Positions 1-6,292 are shown, counted from the first letter of the stretch. The stretch is DNA of 10,834 nt from Rhizobacter sp. (GCA_025359585.1 JANYFX010000679.1:1-10834), one strand, 5' to 3'. Translations and numbers: made by a program. The notes: generated by a model not told the origin, from the letters alone.

Positions 1-1057
1 CGGTTTTCGCGAGCCAGAGTTTCGCGGTGGCGCTCTGCACCGCCATGCCGCCGCCGACCGAGAGCACCAAACCGCTCCAGTCGACGCTCGAGAAGTCGGC
101 GTGATTGGCCATCGCCTGAAAAAGCGTGTTGACCGCCGGAAAGCTGTGGAAAGTCTCGCCCTTGAGTGCCTTGAACATGCCGGGCAAGTCGCGCGGGTTG
201 GCGATCAGGATGTTGGCGCCGCCCATGCGCACGCCGAGCATCATGTTCGCGTTGAAACCGAAGATGTGATAGATCGGCAGCGCGCAAATCGTGACGAGTT
301 GCTGGCCGGGCGGAATCTTCTTCAGCGCCGGCTGGTACCACGCCTCGGACTGCAGAATGTTGGCGACCAGGTTGCGGTGCAACAGCACCGCACCCTTGCT
401 GACGCCAGTGGTGCCGCCGGTGTACTGCAGCACCGCGATGTCGTCGGGCCCGCCCTGAGCCGGCTTGAAGCTCTTGCCGCGGCCTTGCGAGAGCGCGTCG
501 TTGAAGAGCACAGCGCCAGGCAGTTCGAAGGCCGGCACCATCTTCTTCACCTTGCGCACCATGTAGTTGACGATCATCGCTTTCGGGAAGCCGAGCATGT
601 CACCCAGCGCCGTGAGAATGATCTTCTTCGTCGGCACGTTCGGCAGCACCTTCTGCAGCGTGGTCGCGAAGTTCTCGACCATGATGATGGCCTTGGCGCC
701 CGAGTCTTTCAGCTGGTGTTCGAGCTCGCGCGGCGTGTACAGCGGGTTCACGTTCACCACCACGTAGCCGGCGCGCAGGATCGCGGCCACCGCCACCGGG
801 TACTGCGGCACGTTGGGCATCATGATGGCGACACGGTCGCCCTTGTCGAGCCCCTGCGTCTGCAGGTAGGCTGCGAGCGCACGCGATGCGTCGTCGACCT
901 GCGCGAAGGTGATGGCCTTGCCCATGAACTTGTAGGCCACACGCGCGCCGTACTTCTTGAAGCTCTCGTCGAGCAAGGCCACCAGCGAGGCGTATTGCTC
1001 CACGTCGATCTCGGCCGGCACGCCGGCGGGGTACTGCTTCAACCAGGTCTTTTCCAT
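1..1057 (-). CDS. fadD: Long-chain-fatty-acid--CoA ligase, N-terminal 352 codons (runs off left edge)
   Basis: Activates long-chain fatty acids to acyl-CoA with ATP (acyl-AMP intermediate) at the inner membrane, the entry step of beta-oxidation. The reverse-strand reading frame is open from the ATG at 1057 to the window edge. The protein starts MEKTWLKQYPAGVP, closely like E. coli FadD (MKKVWLNRYPADVP), which fixes the start. Other FadD blocks seen are VNVNPLYTPRELEHQL (about residues 101-116), the ATP/AMP-binding P-loop YTGGTTGVSKG at 212-222 (about 213 in E. coli FadD), ALPIYHIFGF, NPRDLPGM and SVGGGMAVQ. The full protein should be about 560 residues, so the C-terminal lid domain lies outside the window. 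The SD-like GGAG (1064-1067) lies 6 nt before the ATG inside a strong hairpin. It follows chvE by 112 nt; functional coupling to sugar binding is not obvious. Confidence 0.95.
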   Translation of the reverse strand, partial: MEKTWLKQYPAGVPAEIDVEQYASLVALLDESFKKYGARVAYKFMGKAITFAQVDDASRALAAYLQTQGLDKGDRVAIMMPNVPQYPVAVAAILRAGYVVVNVNPLYTPRELEHQLKDSGAKAIIMVENFATTLQKVLPNVPTKKIILTALGDMLGFPKAMIVNYMVRKVKKMVPAFELPGAVLFNDALSQGRGKSFKPAQGGPDDIAVLQYTGGTTGVSKGAVLLHRNLVANILQSEAWYQPALKKIPPGQQLVTICALPIYHIFGFNANMMLGVRMGGANILIANPRDLPGMFKALKGETFHSFPAVNTLFQAMANHADFSSVDWSGLVLSVGGGMAVQSATAKLWLAKT

Positions 1058-1104
1058 CAGGGGCTCCGTCAATCAGCGCGGATTTTGACGGAGCGCGGCC
1101 CCTG
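1058..1104 (-). promoter_or_regulatory. Long hairpin enclosing the fadD ribosome-binding site
   Basis: Seen directly: CTCCGTCAA (1064-1072) is the perfect reverse complement of TTGACGGAG (1085-1093), separated by 12 nt. CAGGGG (1058-1063) is the reverse complement of CCCCTG (1099-1104). Together they give a 15-bp stem with one 5-nt bulge (1094-1098) and a 12-nt loop. On the fadD transcript the 3' arm contains the GGAG ribosome-binding site and ends at the base before AUG. No U-tract follows, so it is not an intrinsic terminator for chvE. It may repress translation initiation until opened, or its inner arms may be a DNA operator for a dimeric repressor. The function is inferred. Confidence 0.6.
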
Positions 1105-1119
1105 TCGGCCTAGGGTTTT

Positions 1120-1148
1120 TCGATACATGCATGCGCCCGCTCCCGCAA
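1120..1148 (-). promoter_or_regulatory. Weak candidate sigma-70 promoter for fadD
   Basis: On the reverse strand TTGCGG (1143-1148) and TATCGA (1120-1125) are separated by 17 nt. Each hexamer matches consensus at only about three positions, but the spacing is ideal. A transcript from here would begin near 1113, just ahead of the hairpin at 1058-1104, so nearly the whole leader would be that structure. Read-through from chvE is the alternative. Confidence 0.2.
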
Positions 1149-1169
1149 GTGCCGCGCAGCCGACGCGCC

Positions 1170-2240
1170 CTACTTGATCTGGCTTTCCTTGTAGTAGCCG
1201 CTGCCGATCAGCACCTCCTTCCAGTTCGAGACATCGACACTGACCGGCTTGAGCAGGTAGGAGGGCACGATCTTGACGCCGTTGTTGTAGGTCTTGGTGT
1301 CGTTGATCTCGGGCTTTCTGCCGCTGAGCATCGCGTCGATCATGGCGCCGGTGACCTTGGCCAGCTCGCGCGTGTCCTTGAACACCGTCGAGCTCTGCTC
1401 GCCGCGCAGCATCGACTTGACCGACGGCACTTCGGCGTCTTGCCCCGTCACCACCGGCATCGGCTGCTTCGGCGTGCCGTAGCCCACACCCTTGAGCGAC
1501 GACAGGATGCCGATCGACAGGCCGTCGTAAGGCGACAGCACCGCGTCGACGCGGGCGTTGCCGTAGTACGCGCTCAGCAGGTTGTCCATGCGGGCCTGGG
1601 CCACGGCGCCGTCCCAGCGCAGCGTGCCGACCTTGGCCATGCCCAGCTGCTTGCTGCGCACGACGAGCTTGCCGCTGTCGAGGTAGGGCTTGAGCACCGA
1701 GATCGCGCCGTCGTAGAAGAAGAAGGCGTTGTTGTCGTCGGGCGAGCCGCCGAACAGTTCGATGTTGAACGGGCCTTTGCCTTCCTTGAGCTTGAGCATC
1801 TTCTCGATCGACTGCGCCTGCAGCACGCCGACCTGGAAGTTGTCGAAGGTGGCGTAGTAGTCGACGTTCTTCGAGCCCTTGATGAGCCGGTCGTAGGCGA
1901 TGACCTTGATGCCCTTGTCGGCCGCCTTCTGCAGCACGTCGGACAGCGTGGTGCCGTCGATCGCGGCGATCACCAGCACCTTCGCGCCCTTGGTCACCAT
2001 GTTCTCGATCTGCGCGAGCTGGTTCGGGATGTCGTCTTCGGCGTACTGCAGGTCGGTCTTGTAGCCCTTCTCCTTGAAGTACTTGACCATGTTGGCACCA
2101 TCGGCGATCCAGCGTGCCGAGGACTTGGTCGGCATCGAGATCGCGATCGGCCCCTTGTCTTGCGCGTGGGCGAGCGGCGCGAGGCCGAGTGCGCCGATGG
2201 CAGCGGTAGCGAGCAGGGCCTTGAGGATGGTGCGTTTCAT
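1170..2240 (-). CDS. chvE: Periplasmic multiple-sugar-binding protein, ChvE family
   Basis: Solute-binding protein of the CUT2 sugar ABC uptake class. ChvE of Agrobacterium binds galactose, arabinose, xylose, glucose and acidic sugars, and also signals through VirA. The 356-residue product has a clear Sec signal peptide (basic MKRT, hydrophobic stretch, AHA before QDKG, about residues 1-26). It keeps long blocks I recall from Agrobacterium ChvE: MPTKSSARW, DDIPNQLAQIENMVTKG, ASIDGTTLSDVL-like AAIDGTTLSDVL, YYATFDNFQVGVLQ, NIELFGGSPDDNNAFFFYDGA, VDAVLSPYDGLSIGI, GQDAEVPSVKS and NGVKIVPSYLLKPV. The SD AGGAGA (2248-2253) supports the start. It lies 76 nt downstream of ytfQ in the same direction, with a strong hairpin between. 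Unlike Agrobacterium, no gguA/gguB ATPase or permease follows; fadD does. Family assignment is firm, exact ligand unknown. Confidence 0.93.
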   Translation of the reverse strand: MKRTILKALLATAAIGALGLAPLAHAQDKGPIAISMPTKSSARWIADGANMVKYFKEKGYKTDLQYAEDDIPNQLAQIENMVTKGAKVLVIAAIDGTTLSDVLQKAADKGIKVIAYDRLIKGSKNVDYYATFDNFQVGVLQAQSIEKMLKLKEGKGPFNIELFGGSPDDNNAFFFYDGAISVLKPYLDSGKLVVRSKQLGMAKVGTLRWDGAVAQARMDNLLSAYYGNARVDAVLSPYDGLSIGILSSLKGVGYGTPKQPMPVVTGQDAEVPSVKSMLRGEQSSTVFKDTRELAKVTGAMIDAMLSGRKPEINDTKTYNNGVKIVPSYLLKPVSVDVSNWKEVLIGSGYYKESQIK

Positions 2241-2263
2241 GGGGAAGTCTCCTGTTCGTTTTT

Positions 2264-2287
2264 GGCGCGCCGCCGCAGCGGCGCGCC
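2264..2287 (-). repeat. Perfect 10-bp stem-loop with UNCG-type tetraloop between ytfQ and chvE
   Basis: GGCGCGCCGC (2264-2273) and GCGGCGCGCC (2278-2287) are perfect reverse complements around a 4-nt loop. On the transcript the loop is UGCG closed by a C-G pair, the C(UNCG)G class known to be exceptionally stable. In the gene direction an A-run follows rather than a U-run, so it is not a standard intrinsic terminator. Inference: a stabilising or processing hairpin that protects the 3' end of ytfQ mRNA, as intergenic hairpins do downstream of other binding-protein genes, and that may set different levels of the two proteins. Confidence 0.7.
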
Positions 2288-2316
2288 TTTGTGGGCTCAG
2301 TGCGAAATCGACCGAA

Positions 2317-3282
2317 TCAGTACTTGCGCTTCGGGAATTCCTTGGCCGCCACTTCCATCGGGAAGATGCCTTCTTCGGTCACGATGCGCTTGGGCACGCT
2401 CTTGCCGGCGACGATGTCCTTCGTTGCGCTCATCAGCTGCGGCCCGAGCAGCGGGCTGCATTCCACGCTCACGTTGAGCTTGCCGGCGATCATGGCTTCG
2501 AACGCGCCCTTCACGGCGTCGATCGAGATGATGGTGATGTCTTTCGCGGGCTTCATGCCGGCCTCTTCGATCGCCTGGATCGCGCCGATCGCCATGTCGT
2601 CGTTGTGCGCGTAGAGCACGTTGATCTTCTTGCCTTCGGCCTTCAGGAAAGCTTCCATCACTTCCTTGCCCTTGGCGCGGGTGAAATCACCGGTCTGCGA
2701 GCGGATGATCTTGAAGCGCGGGTCGGCCTTGATGACTTCTTCGAAGCCCTTCTTGCGGTCGATGGCCGGCGCCGAGCCGACCGTGCCCTGCAGCTCGACG
2801 ATGTTCACGTCGCCGGTCGTGCCCTTCATCTTGTCGACCAGCCAGCGGCCGGCCTTGCGGCCTTCTTCGGTGAAGTCGGAGCCCATGAACGACACGTAGA
2901 GCGAGGTGTCCTTCGAGTTCACCGAGCGGTCGGTCAGCACGACCGGGATCTTCGCAGCCTTGGCTTCGAGCAGCACGGTGTCCCAGCCCGATTCGACGAC
3001 CGGCGAGAACGCGATCACGTCGACCTTCTGCGCGATGAAAGCGCGGATCGCCTTGATCTGGTTTTCCTGCTTCTGCTGCGCGTCGGAGAACTTCAGCTCG
3101 ATGCCCGCTTCCTTGGCAGAAGCCTTGATCGACTCGGTGTTGGCGGTGCGCCACTCACTTTCGGCGCCGACCTGGCTGAAGCCGAGCACGATCTTCTTCT
3201 GCGCCATGGCGGTGAGCGGCAAGGCGCTCGTGAAGGCGAGCGCGACGGCGGCGGTGAGCAGTGATCTTTTTTTCAATGTCAT
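2317..3282 (-). CDS. ytfQ: Periplasmic sugar-binding protein, YtfQ (galactofuranose-binding) family
   Basis: CUT2-type ABC solute-binding protein. E. coli YtfQ binds galactofuranose and galactopyranose for the YtfR-YtfT-YjfF transporter. I choose the ATG at 3282 (321 residues, against 318 in E. coli): SD AAGGAGA (3288-3294) lies 5 nt upstream, and MTLKKRS then begins a normal signal peptide ending TAMA before QKKIVLGF (about residue 28). An in-frame ATG at 3333 would add 17 residues with no signal character. Blocks shared with YtfQ include GFSQVG, QQKQENQIKAIRAF, VELQGTVGSAPAIDRKKGFEE, SQTGDFTRAKGKEVMEAF and VLYAHNDDMAIGAIQAI. It is the first gene of the minus-strand run and divergent from gbpR, which probably regulates it. 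No ytfR, ytfT or yjfF gene is present in the window. Confidence 0.93.
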   Translation of the reverse strand: MTLKKRSLLTAAVALAFTSALPLTAMAQKKIVLGFSQVGAESEWRTANTESIKASAKEAGIELKFSDAQQKQENQIKAIRAFIAQKVDVIAFSPVVESGWDTVLLEAKAAKIPVVLTDRSVNSKDTSLYVSFMGSDFTEEGRKAGRWLVDKMKGTTGDVNIVELQGTVGSAPAIDRKKGFEEVIKADPRFKIIRSQTGDFTRAKGKEVMEAFLKAEGKKINVLYAHNDDMAIGAIQAIEEAGMKPAKDITIISIDAVKGAFEAMIAGKLNVSVECSPLLGPQLMSATKDIVAGKSVPKRIVTEEGIFPMEVAAKEFPKRKY

Positions 3283-3442
3283 GGTTGTCTCCTTGTGGAA
3301 GGGGTCGAACGCCCATCGAATGGCCGCGCACATGCTGGCGCTGCTGGCTGAGCGAAGAGCCGCAGTCTATGAATTGTTCCGGTATCAATCCAATACTGAT
3401 TTCGACATAATTGATATGGATCGTTGAATTCTGGAATACCCC
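3283..3442. promoter_or_regulatory. Divergent ytfQ/gbpR promoter region
   Basis: This 160-nt gap between two divergent starts is locally AT-rich (about 3365-3436) against a GC-rich background. For gbpR a good -10, CATAAT (3406-3411), lies 31 nt before the ATG, with no good -35, as expected for an activated or autoregulated LysR promoter. For ytfQ a weak pair is TTGGAT (3388-3393) and TAGACT (3364-3369), 18 nt apart on the reverse strand. Dyads lie between these elements. The hexamer matches are judged by eye and are only suggestive. Confidence 0.5.
3383..3416. promoter_or_regulatory. Candidate GbpR operator: TATCAAT / ATTGATA inverted repeat
   Basis: TATCAAT (3383-3389) and ATTGATA (3410-3416) are perfect 7-nt inverted arms 20 nt apart. 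Within them TATCA (3383-3387) also pairs with TGAT (3397-3400), giving a compact dyad. The site overlaps both tentative promoters, where a LysR regulator controlling a divergent target usually binds. A similar TATCAAT...CTGATA dyad occurs at 5275-5292. The regulator assignment is inferred. Confidence 0.4.
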
Positions 3443-4402
3443 ATGACATTGCCCATGCCCTGGTTCATCCGGGCGCGCCTGAAAACACGCCAGTTGCTGC
3501 TGCTCGTGGCCCTGGCCGAAGAGGGCAACATCCACCGCGCGGCCAAGGTGCTGAGCATGACGCAGCCGGCCGCGTCGAAGCTGCTCAAGGACCTGGAAGA
3601 CGTGCTCGAAGTGCCGCTCTTCGAGCGCCTGCCGCGGGGCATGCGGCCCACCTGGTACGGCGAGACGATGATCCGCCACGCGCGTGTGGCGCTCGCCAGC
3701 CTGAACCAGGCGCACGACGAGCTCACCGCACTGAAGGCCGGGCGCTTCGGGCAGGTCAGCGTGGGCGCGATCACGTCGCCGGGGCTGATGCTGCTGCCGC
3801 CCGCGGTGGCGCTGGTGAAGAAGGAGCAACCCAAGCTGCGCATCGCGCTCGAGATCGAAACCAGCGACGTGCTGCTGGAACGGCTCGCACAAGGCAAGCT
3901 CGACATCCTGGTGGCGCGCCTGTTCGCGCAGCACGACAAGTCACAGCTGCGCTACGAGCGCCTGACCGAAGAGCCGGTGTGCGCGGTGGCGCGGCCGGGC
4001 CACCCGATGATGGGCATGGCCGGGCTGACGCTGCGCGACGTGGTCGGCGCCGGCTGGATCGTGCCGCCGGCCGGCAGCGTATTGCGCCACCGCTTCGAGC
4101 TGATGTTCCAGGAAGACGGCATGGCCCCGCCGAGCAACGTGATCGAGACCGCCGCCCTGCTCTTCATCACACGCATGCTGCAGCAGAGCGACATGCTGGC
4201 GGTGCTGGCCGCCGACGCGGCGCGTTACTACGCGGCACACGGCATCGTCTCGGTGCTGCCGCTGGCGATGCCCTGCCACATGGACGACTTCGGCATCATC
4301 ACGCGCACCGATCGGCTGGCCTCGCCGGCGGCGAATGTGATGATGAAAGCGCTGCGAACTTCGAGCCTTCCGATCTATGGCCGGCGGCTCGAAACCGAAT
4401 GA
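3443..4402 (+). CDS. gbpR: LysR-family regulator, GbpR (galactose-binding-protein regulator) type
   Basis: DNA-binding regulator. In Agrobacterium GbpR controls chvE in response to sugars, and here the gene is divergent from ytfQ-chvE. The 319-residue product has an N-terminal winged HTH (about residues 15-75) with the LysR signature EEGNIHRAAKVLSMTQPAASK and recognition helix around 40-52. A periplasmic-binding-protein-like effector domain follows (about 100-305), including GAITSPGLMLLPPA and GKLDILVAR. The ATG at 3443 has a modest SD (GGAA, 3433-3436); an in-frame ATG at 3455 is an alternative, but the HTH would be intact either way. It ends 19 nt before the convergent dehydrogenase stop. 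The LysR family is certain; the GbpR subgroup rests on sequence resemblance and context. Confidence 0.88.
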   Translation: MTLPMPWFIRARLKTRQLLLLVALAEEGNIHRAAKVLSMTQPAASKLLKDLEDVLEVPLFERLPRGMRPTWYGETMIRHARVALASLNQAHDELTALKAGRFGQVSVGAITSPGLMLLPPAVALVKKEQPKLRIALEIETSDVLLERLAQGKLDILVARLFAQHDKSQLRYERLTEEPVCAVARPGHPMMGMAGLTLRDVVGAGWIVPPAGSVLRHRFELMFQEDGMAPPSNVIETAALLFITRMLQQSDMLAVLAADAARYYAAHGIVSVLPLAMPCHMDDFGIITRTDRLASPAANVMMKALRTSSLPIYGRRLETE

Positions 4403-4408
4403 GGTTTC
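4391..4408. repeat. Short hairpin over the gbpR stop codon
   Basis: GAAACC (4391-4396) and GGTTTC (4403-4408) are perfect inverted arms around the loop GAATGA, which contains the gbpR stop. It sits in the 19-nt convergent gap with the dehydrogenase gene. No U-run follows in either direction, so a terminator role is possible but weakly supported. Confidence 0.3.
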
Positions 4409-4421
4409 TGCCGACATGCGC

Positions 4422-5231
4422 TCAAGACCAGCCCGCGTCGACCTTGAACTCCTGCGCGGTGCACATGGCCGCGTCGTCGGAAGCGAGGAACAACACCATG
4501 CGCGCGATGTCGCCGGGCTGCAGGCGGTCGGGCAGACACTGGTTGCGCTGCAGCTCGCGCTCGCCTTCGGCGTCGAGCCAGAGCGCGATCTGGCGCTCCG
4601 TCATCACCCAGCCGGGCGAGACGGTGTTGATGCGGATTCGGTCCTTGCCCAGCGCCGTGGCCAGGCCGCGCGTGAGGCCGTTGACCGACGACTTGGCGAT
4701 GGCGTAACAAGGGTAGGCGCCACCCTTGGTCTGCCAGCCGGTCGAGCCGAGGTTGATCACCGAGCCGAAGCCCAGGCGCCGCATGCCGGGCACCACCGCC
4801 TGAATGGCGAAGAATGCGGGCCGTTCGTTGATCGCCATGCGCTCGTCGTAGTAGGCCGGCGTGACCGATTCGAGCGTGTGGCGGTCGTCGCTCGCCACGT
4901 TGTTGACGAGCGCGGCGAAGTCGCCCAGCGCAGCGCCTGCTTCGGTGACGGCGGCCTGCAGCGCGGCGATGTCACGCACATCGCAGACCCGCCACCACGG
5001 CGGTGTGTGGCCGGCTTCGGCCAGCTCTTGCGCGAGTCGGGCGGCGGCGGCTTCGGCCACGTCGATGAACGCCACTTTCGCGCCCTGTGCGGCGAAGGCG
5101 CCGACGATCGCCGCACCGATGCCGGTGGCGCCGCCGGTCACGAAGACGGCCCGGCCTCGCAGGCTCGGGTAGCTCGAAAGAACAGCGCCGGGCCGCACGC
5201 TTTTGTCAGCCACTTTGGAATTTGTCATCAT
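4422..5231 (-). CDS. SDR aldose 1-dehydrogenase (XylB / sugar-dehydrogenase type)
   Basis: Cytoplasmic short-chain dehydrogenase, 269 residues, probably oxidising an aldose at C1 to the aldonolactone with NAD+. Rossmann motif TGGATGIG is at residues 32-39. D57 ends the second beta strand, which favours NAD over NADP. The catalytic tetrad is intact: N135, S163, Y176, K180 (Y-A-I-A-K). It resembles Caulobacter D-xylose dehydrogenase XylB in SYPSLRG, NNxxxDDRH (110-118), YDER, RNQCLP, LFLASDDAAMCT and the C-terminal DAGW. Oddities: NNVA replaces the usual NNAG, and INERP (134-138) replaces the usual N-L-R-H-like run. Two ATGs are adjacent (5231, 5228), with no clear SD. Its position between gbpR and a mutarotase supports a sugar substrate. 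Galactose, xylose, arabinose or fucose are all possible; a generic FabG-like reductase is less likely. Confidence 0.85.
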   Translation of the reverse strand: MMTNSKVADKSVRPGAVLSSYPSLRGRAVFVTGGATGIGAAIVGAFAAQGAKVAFIDVAEAAAARLAQELAEAGHTPPWWRVCDVRDIAALQAAVTEAGAALGDFAALVNNVASDDRHTLESVTPAYYDERMAINERPAFFAIQAVVPGMRRLGFGSVINLGSTGWQTKGGAYPCYAIAKSSVNGLTRGLATALGKDRIRINTVSPGWVMTERQIALWLDAEGERELQRNQCLPDRLQPGDIARMVLFLASDDAAMCTAQEFKVDAGWS

Positions 5232-5359
5232 TGCAATCTGTGTATGTCGCAGTCGTACATTTGAAGTTTTCTTTTATCAATATGCCCTGATACGATCCGC
5301 CGCGTCAAGGGCCCGGCCAGCGCGTCGCTCCCGCAGCGCAAAAACCACCGGCGGCCCCG
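5232..5359. promoter_or_regulatory. Divergent promoter region of the sugar dehydrogenase and aldose epimerase
   Basis: This 128-nt gap contains an AT-rich island (about 5257-5296). For the dehydrogenase, TTGATA (reverse strand, 5275-5280) and TACGAC (5252-5257) are spaced by 17 nt. That would leave a leader of only about 14 nt and no visible SD. For the epimerase an extended -10, TGaTACGAT (5288-5296), lies about 63 nt before the ATG, with no good -35. These calls are tentative. A dyad at 5275-5292 overlaps both. Confidence 0.4.
5275..5292. promoter_or_regulatory. Candidate operator TATCA-N8-TGATA
   Basis: TATCA (5275-5279) and TGATA (5288-5292) are perfect 5-nt inverted arms. The left side extends to TATCAAT and the right side reads CTGATA, matching the arrangement at 3383-3400 in the ytfQ/gbpR region except for one base less of spacing. 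It overlaps the tentative -35 of the dehydrogenase and the -10 of the epimerase, so a bound regulator could affect both. Binding by GbpR is inferred. Confidence 0.4.
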
Positions 5360-6292
5360 ATGCACAACACCCCCCACCCCGTCGTCTGGCTGCACTACGC
5401 GAAGCAACGCCTGGGCCTCGCGCCCACGCTCGGCGGCAGCGTCGCGGCCTGGCAGGTCGATCGCGCGCAAGGCCCGGTCGATCTCTGGCGCCCCTGGGAC
5501 GGCGACACGCCCGACCTCTACAAACTCGCTTCGTTTGCGATGGTCCCGTGGTCGAACCGAATAAGCGGCGGCGGGTTCACGCACGATGGCCGGTTCCATC
5601 CGATGCGGCCGAACCGAAGCGGCGAGCCTTACCCGATCCACGGCGACGGCTGGTTGCAAGCTTGGCAGCTCACACAGCCGGCCGACGACACGCTGCGGAT
5701 GACGCTCGAGTCGCACGGTTTCGACGGCGGTCCGCACGACTACGTGGCAACGCAAACTTTCAGGCTGGTCGAAAACGGGCTCGACCAGGCCGTGTCGGTG
5801 CGACACCTCGGCAATGCACCGCTGCCTTACGGCCTGGGCGTGCACCCGTGGTTTCCGCGAACGCCGCGCACGCGCATCACGGCGCCGGTTCAAGCTGTGT
5901 GGCTGAGCGGCGCCGACCCACTGCCCACGCGCCACACGGCCGACTTCCCACCGGGCTGGAACCTCGGCGAAGGGGCCGACGCAAACGGCAGCCTGATCGA
6001 CAACGGCTACACCGGCTGGGGCGGCACGGCGTGCATCACCTGGCCCGAACGAAACCTGCAACTCGCGCTCGACATGCCGAACTTTGCACGCGACGGCGGC
6101 GCTGCTGAACACTGCTGTCTCGTCTACCGGCCACCAGTCGGGCCGGCGTTCTGCTTCGAGCCGATCACGCACCCGATCGACGCTTTCAACTTGGCCGGCA
6201 CACCGGGCCTGCGCACGCTGGCGGCGGGGGAGTCGATGTCGCTCGAGATGCAGTGGCGGTTCGCGGCGCTGGCCGGTTCGGAGCAACGCTGA
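5360..6292 (+). CDS. Aldose 1-epimerase (galactose mutarotase family)
   Basis: Interconverts alpha and beta anomers of aldoses in the cytoplasm. The 310-residue product has the mutarotase signature residues: PWSNRI (63-68, sugar-binding Arg67), IHGDGW with H94, GLGVHPWF with the proposed catalytic acid H162, DNGYTGW (214-220) and FEPIT with the proposed catalytic base E267. It is shorter than E. coli GalM (346) and closer in length to the YphB/YeaD-like members, so I give no symbol. The ATG at 5360 has only a poor SD, and no better in-frame upstream start is obvious. It is divergent from the sugar dehydrogenase; a mutarotase would feed that enzyme the anomer it oxidises. It is followed by a 203-nt gap, so gloB is probably transcribed separately. 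Confidence 0.9.
   Translation: MHNTPHPVVWLHYAKQRLGLAPTLGGSVAAWQVDRAQGPVDLWRPWDGDTPDLYKLASFAMVPWSNRISGGGFTHDGRFHPMRPNRSGEPYPIHGDGWLQAWQLTQPADDTLRMTLESHGFDGGPHDYVATQTFRLVENGLDQAVSVRHLGNAPLPYGLGVHPWFPRTPRTRITAPVQAVWLSGADPLPTRHTADFPPGWNLGEGADANGSLIDNGYTGWGGTACITWPERNLQLALDMPNFARDGGAAEHCCLVYRPPVGPAFCFEPITHPIDAFNLAGTPGLRTLAAGESMSLEMQWRFAALAGSEQR

Noticed and set aside
101..1177. 358-codon plus-strand open frame opposite fadD
   Set aside because: His/Arg/Val/Leu-rich composition typical of antisense frames in GC-rich DNA; the opposite strand encodes a clear FadD.
2264..2287. GC hairpin as an intrinsic terminator
   Set aside because: In the direction of the genes an A-run follows, not a U-run; on the plus strand only three T follow and there is no gene there to terminate.
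1131..3264. Long plus-strand open frames (448 and 396 codons) opposite chvE and ytfQ
   Set aside because: They mirror two confidently recognised binding proteins and have no family features or ribosome-binding sites.
3282..3333. Upstream ATG giving a 338-residue YtfQ
   Set aside because: It precedes the SD and places 17 non-signal residues before an otherwise normal signal peptide.
3424..4707. 427-codon plus-strand frame overlapping gbpR
   Set aside because: Arg/Ala-rich frame-shifted shadow of the LysR gene and of the reverse-strand dehydrogenase.
5228..6286. 352-codon reverse-strand frame opposite the aldose epimerase
   Set aside because: No recognisable motif, while the plus-strand frame carries all mutarotase catalytic residues.
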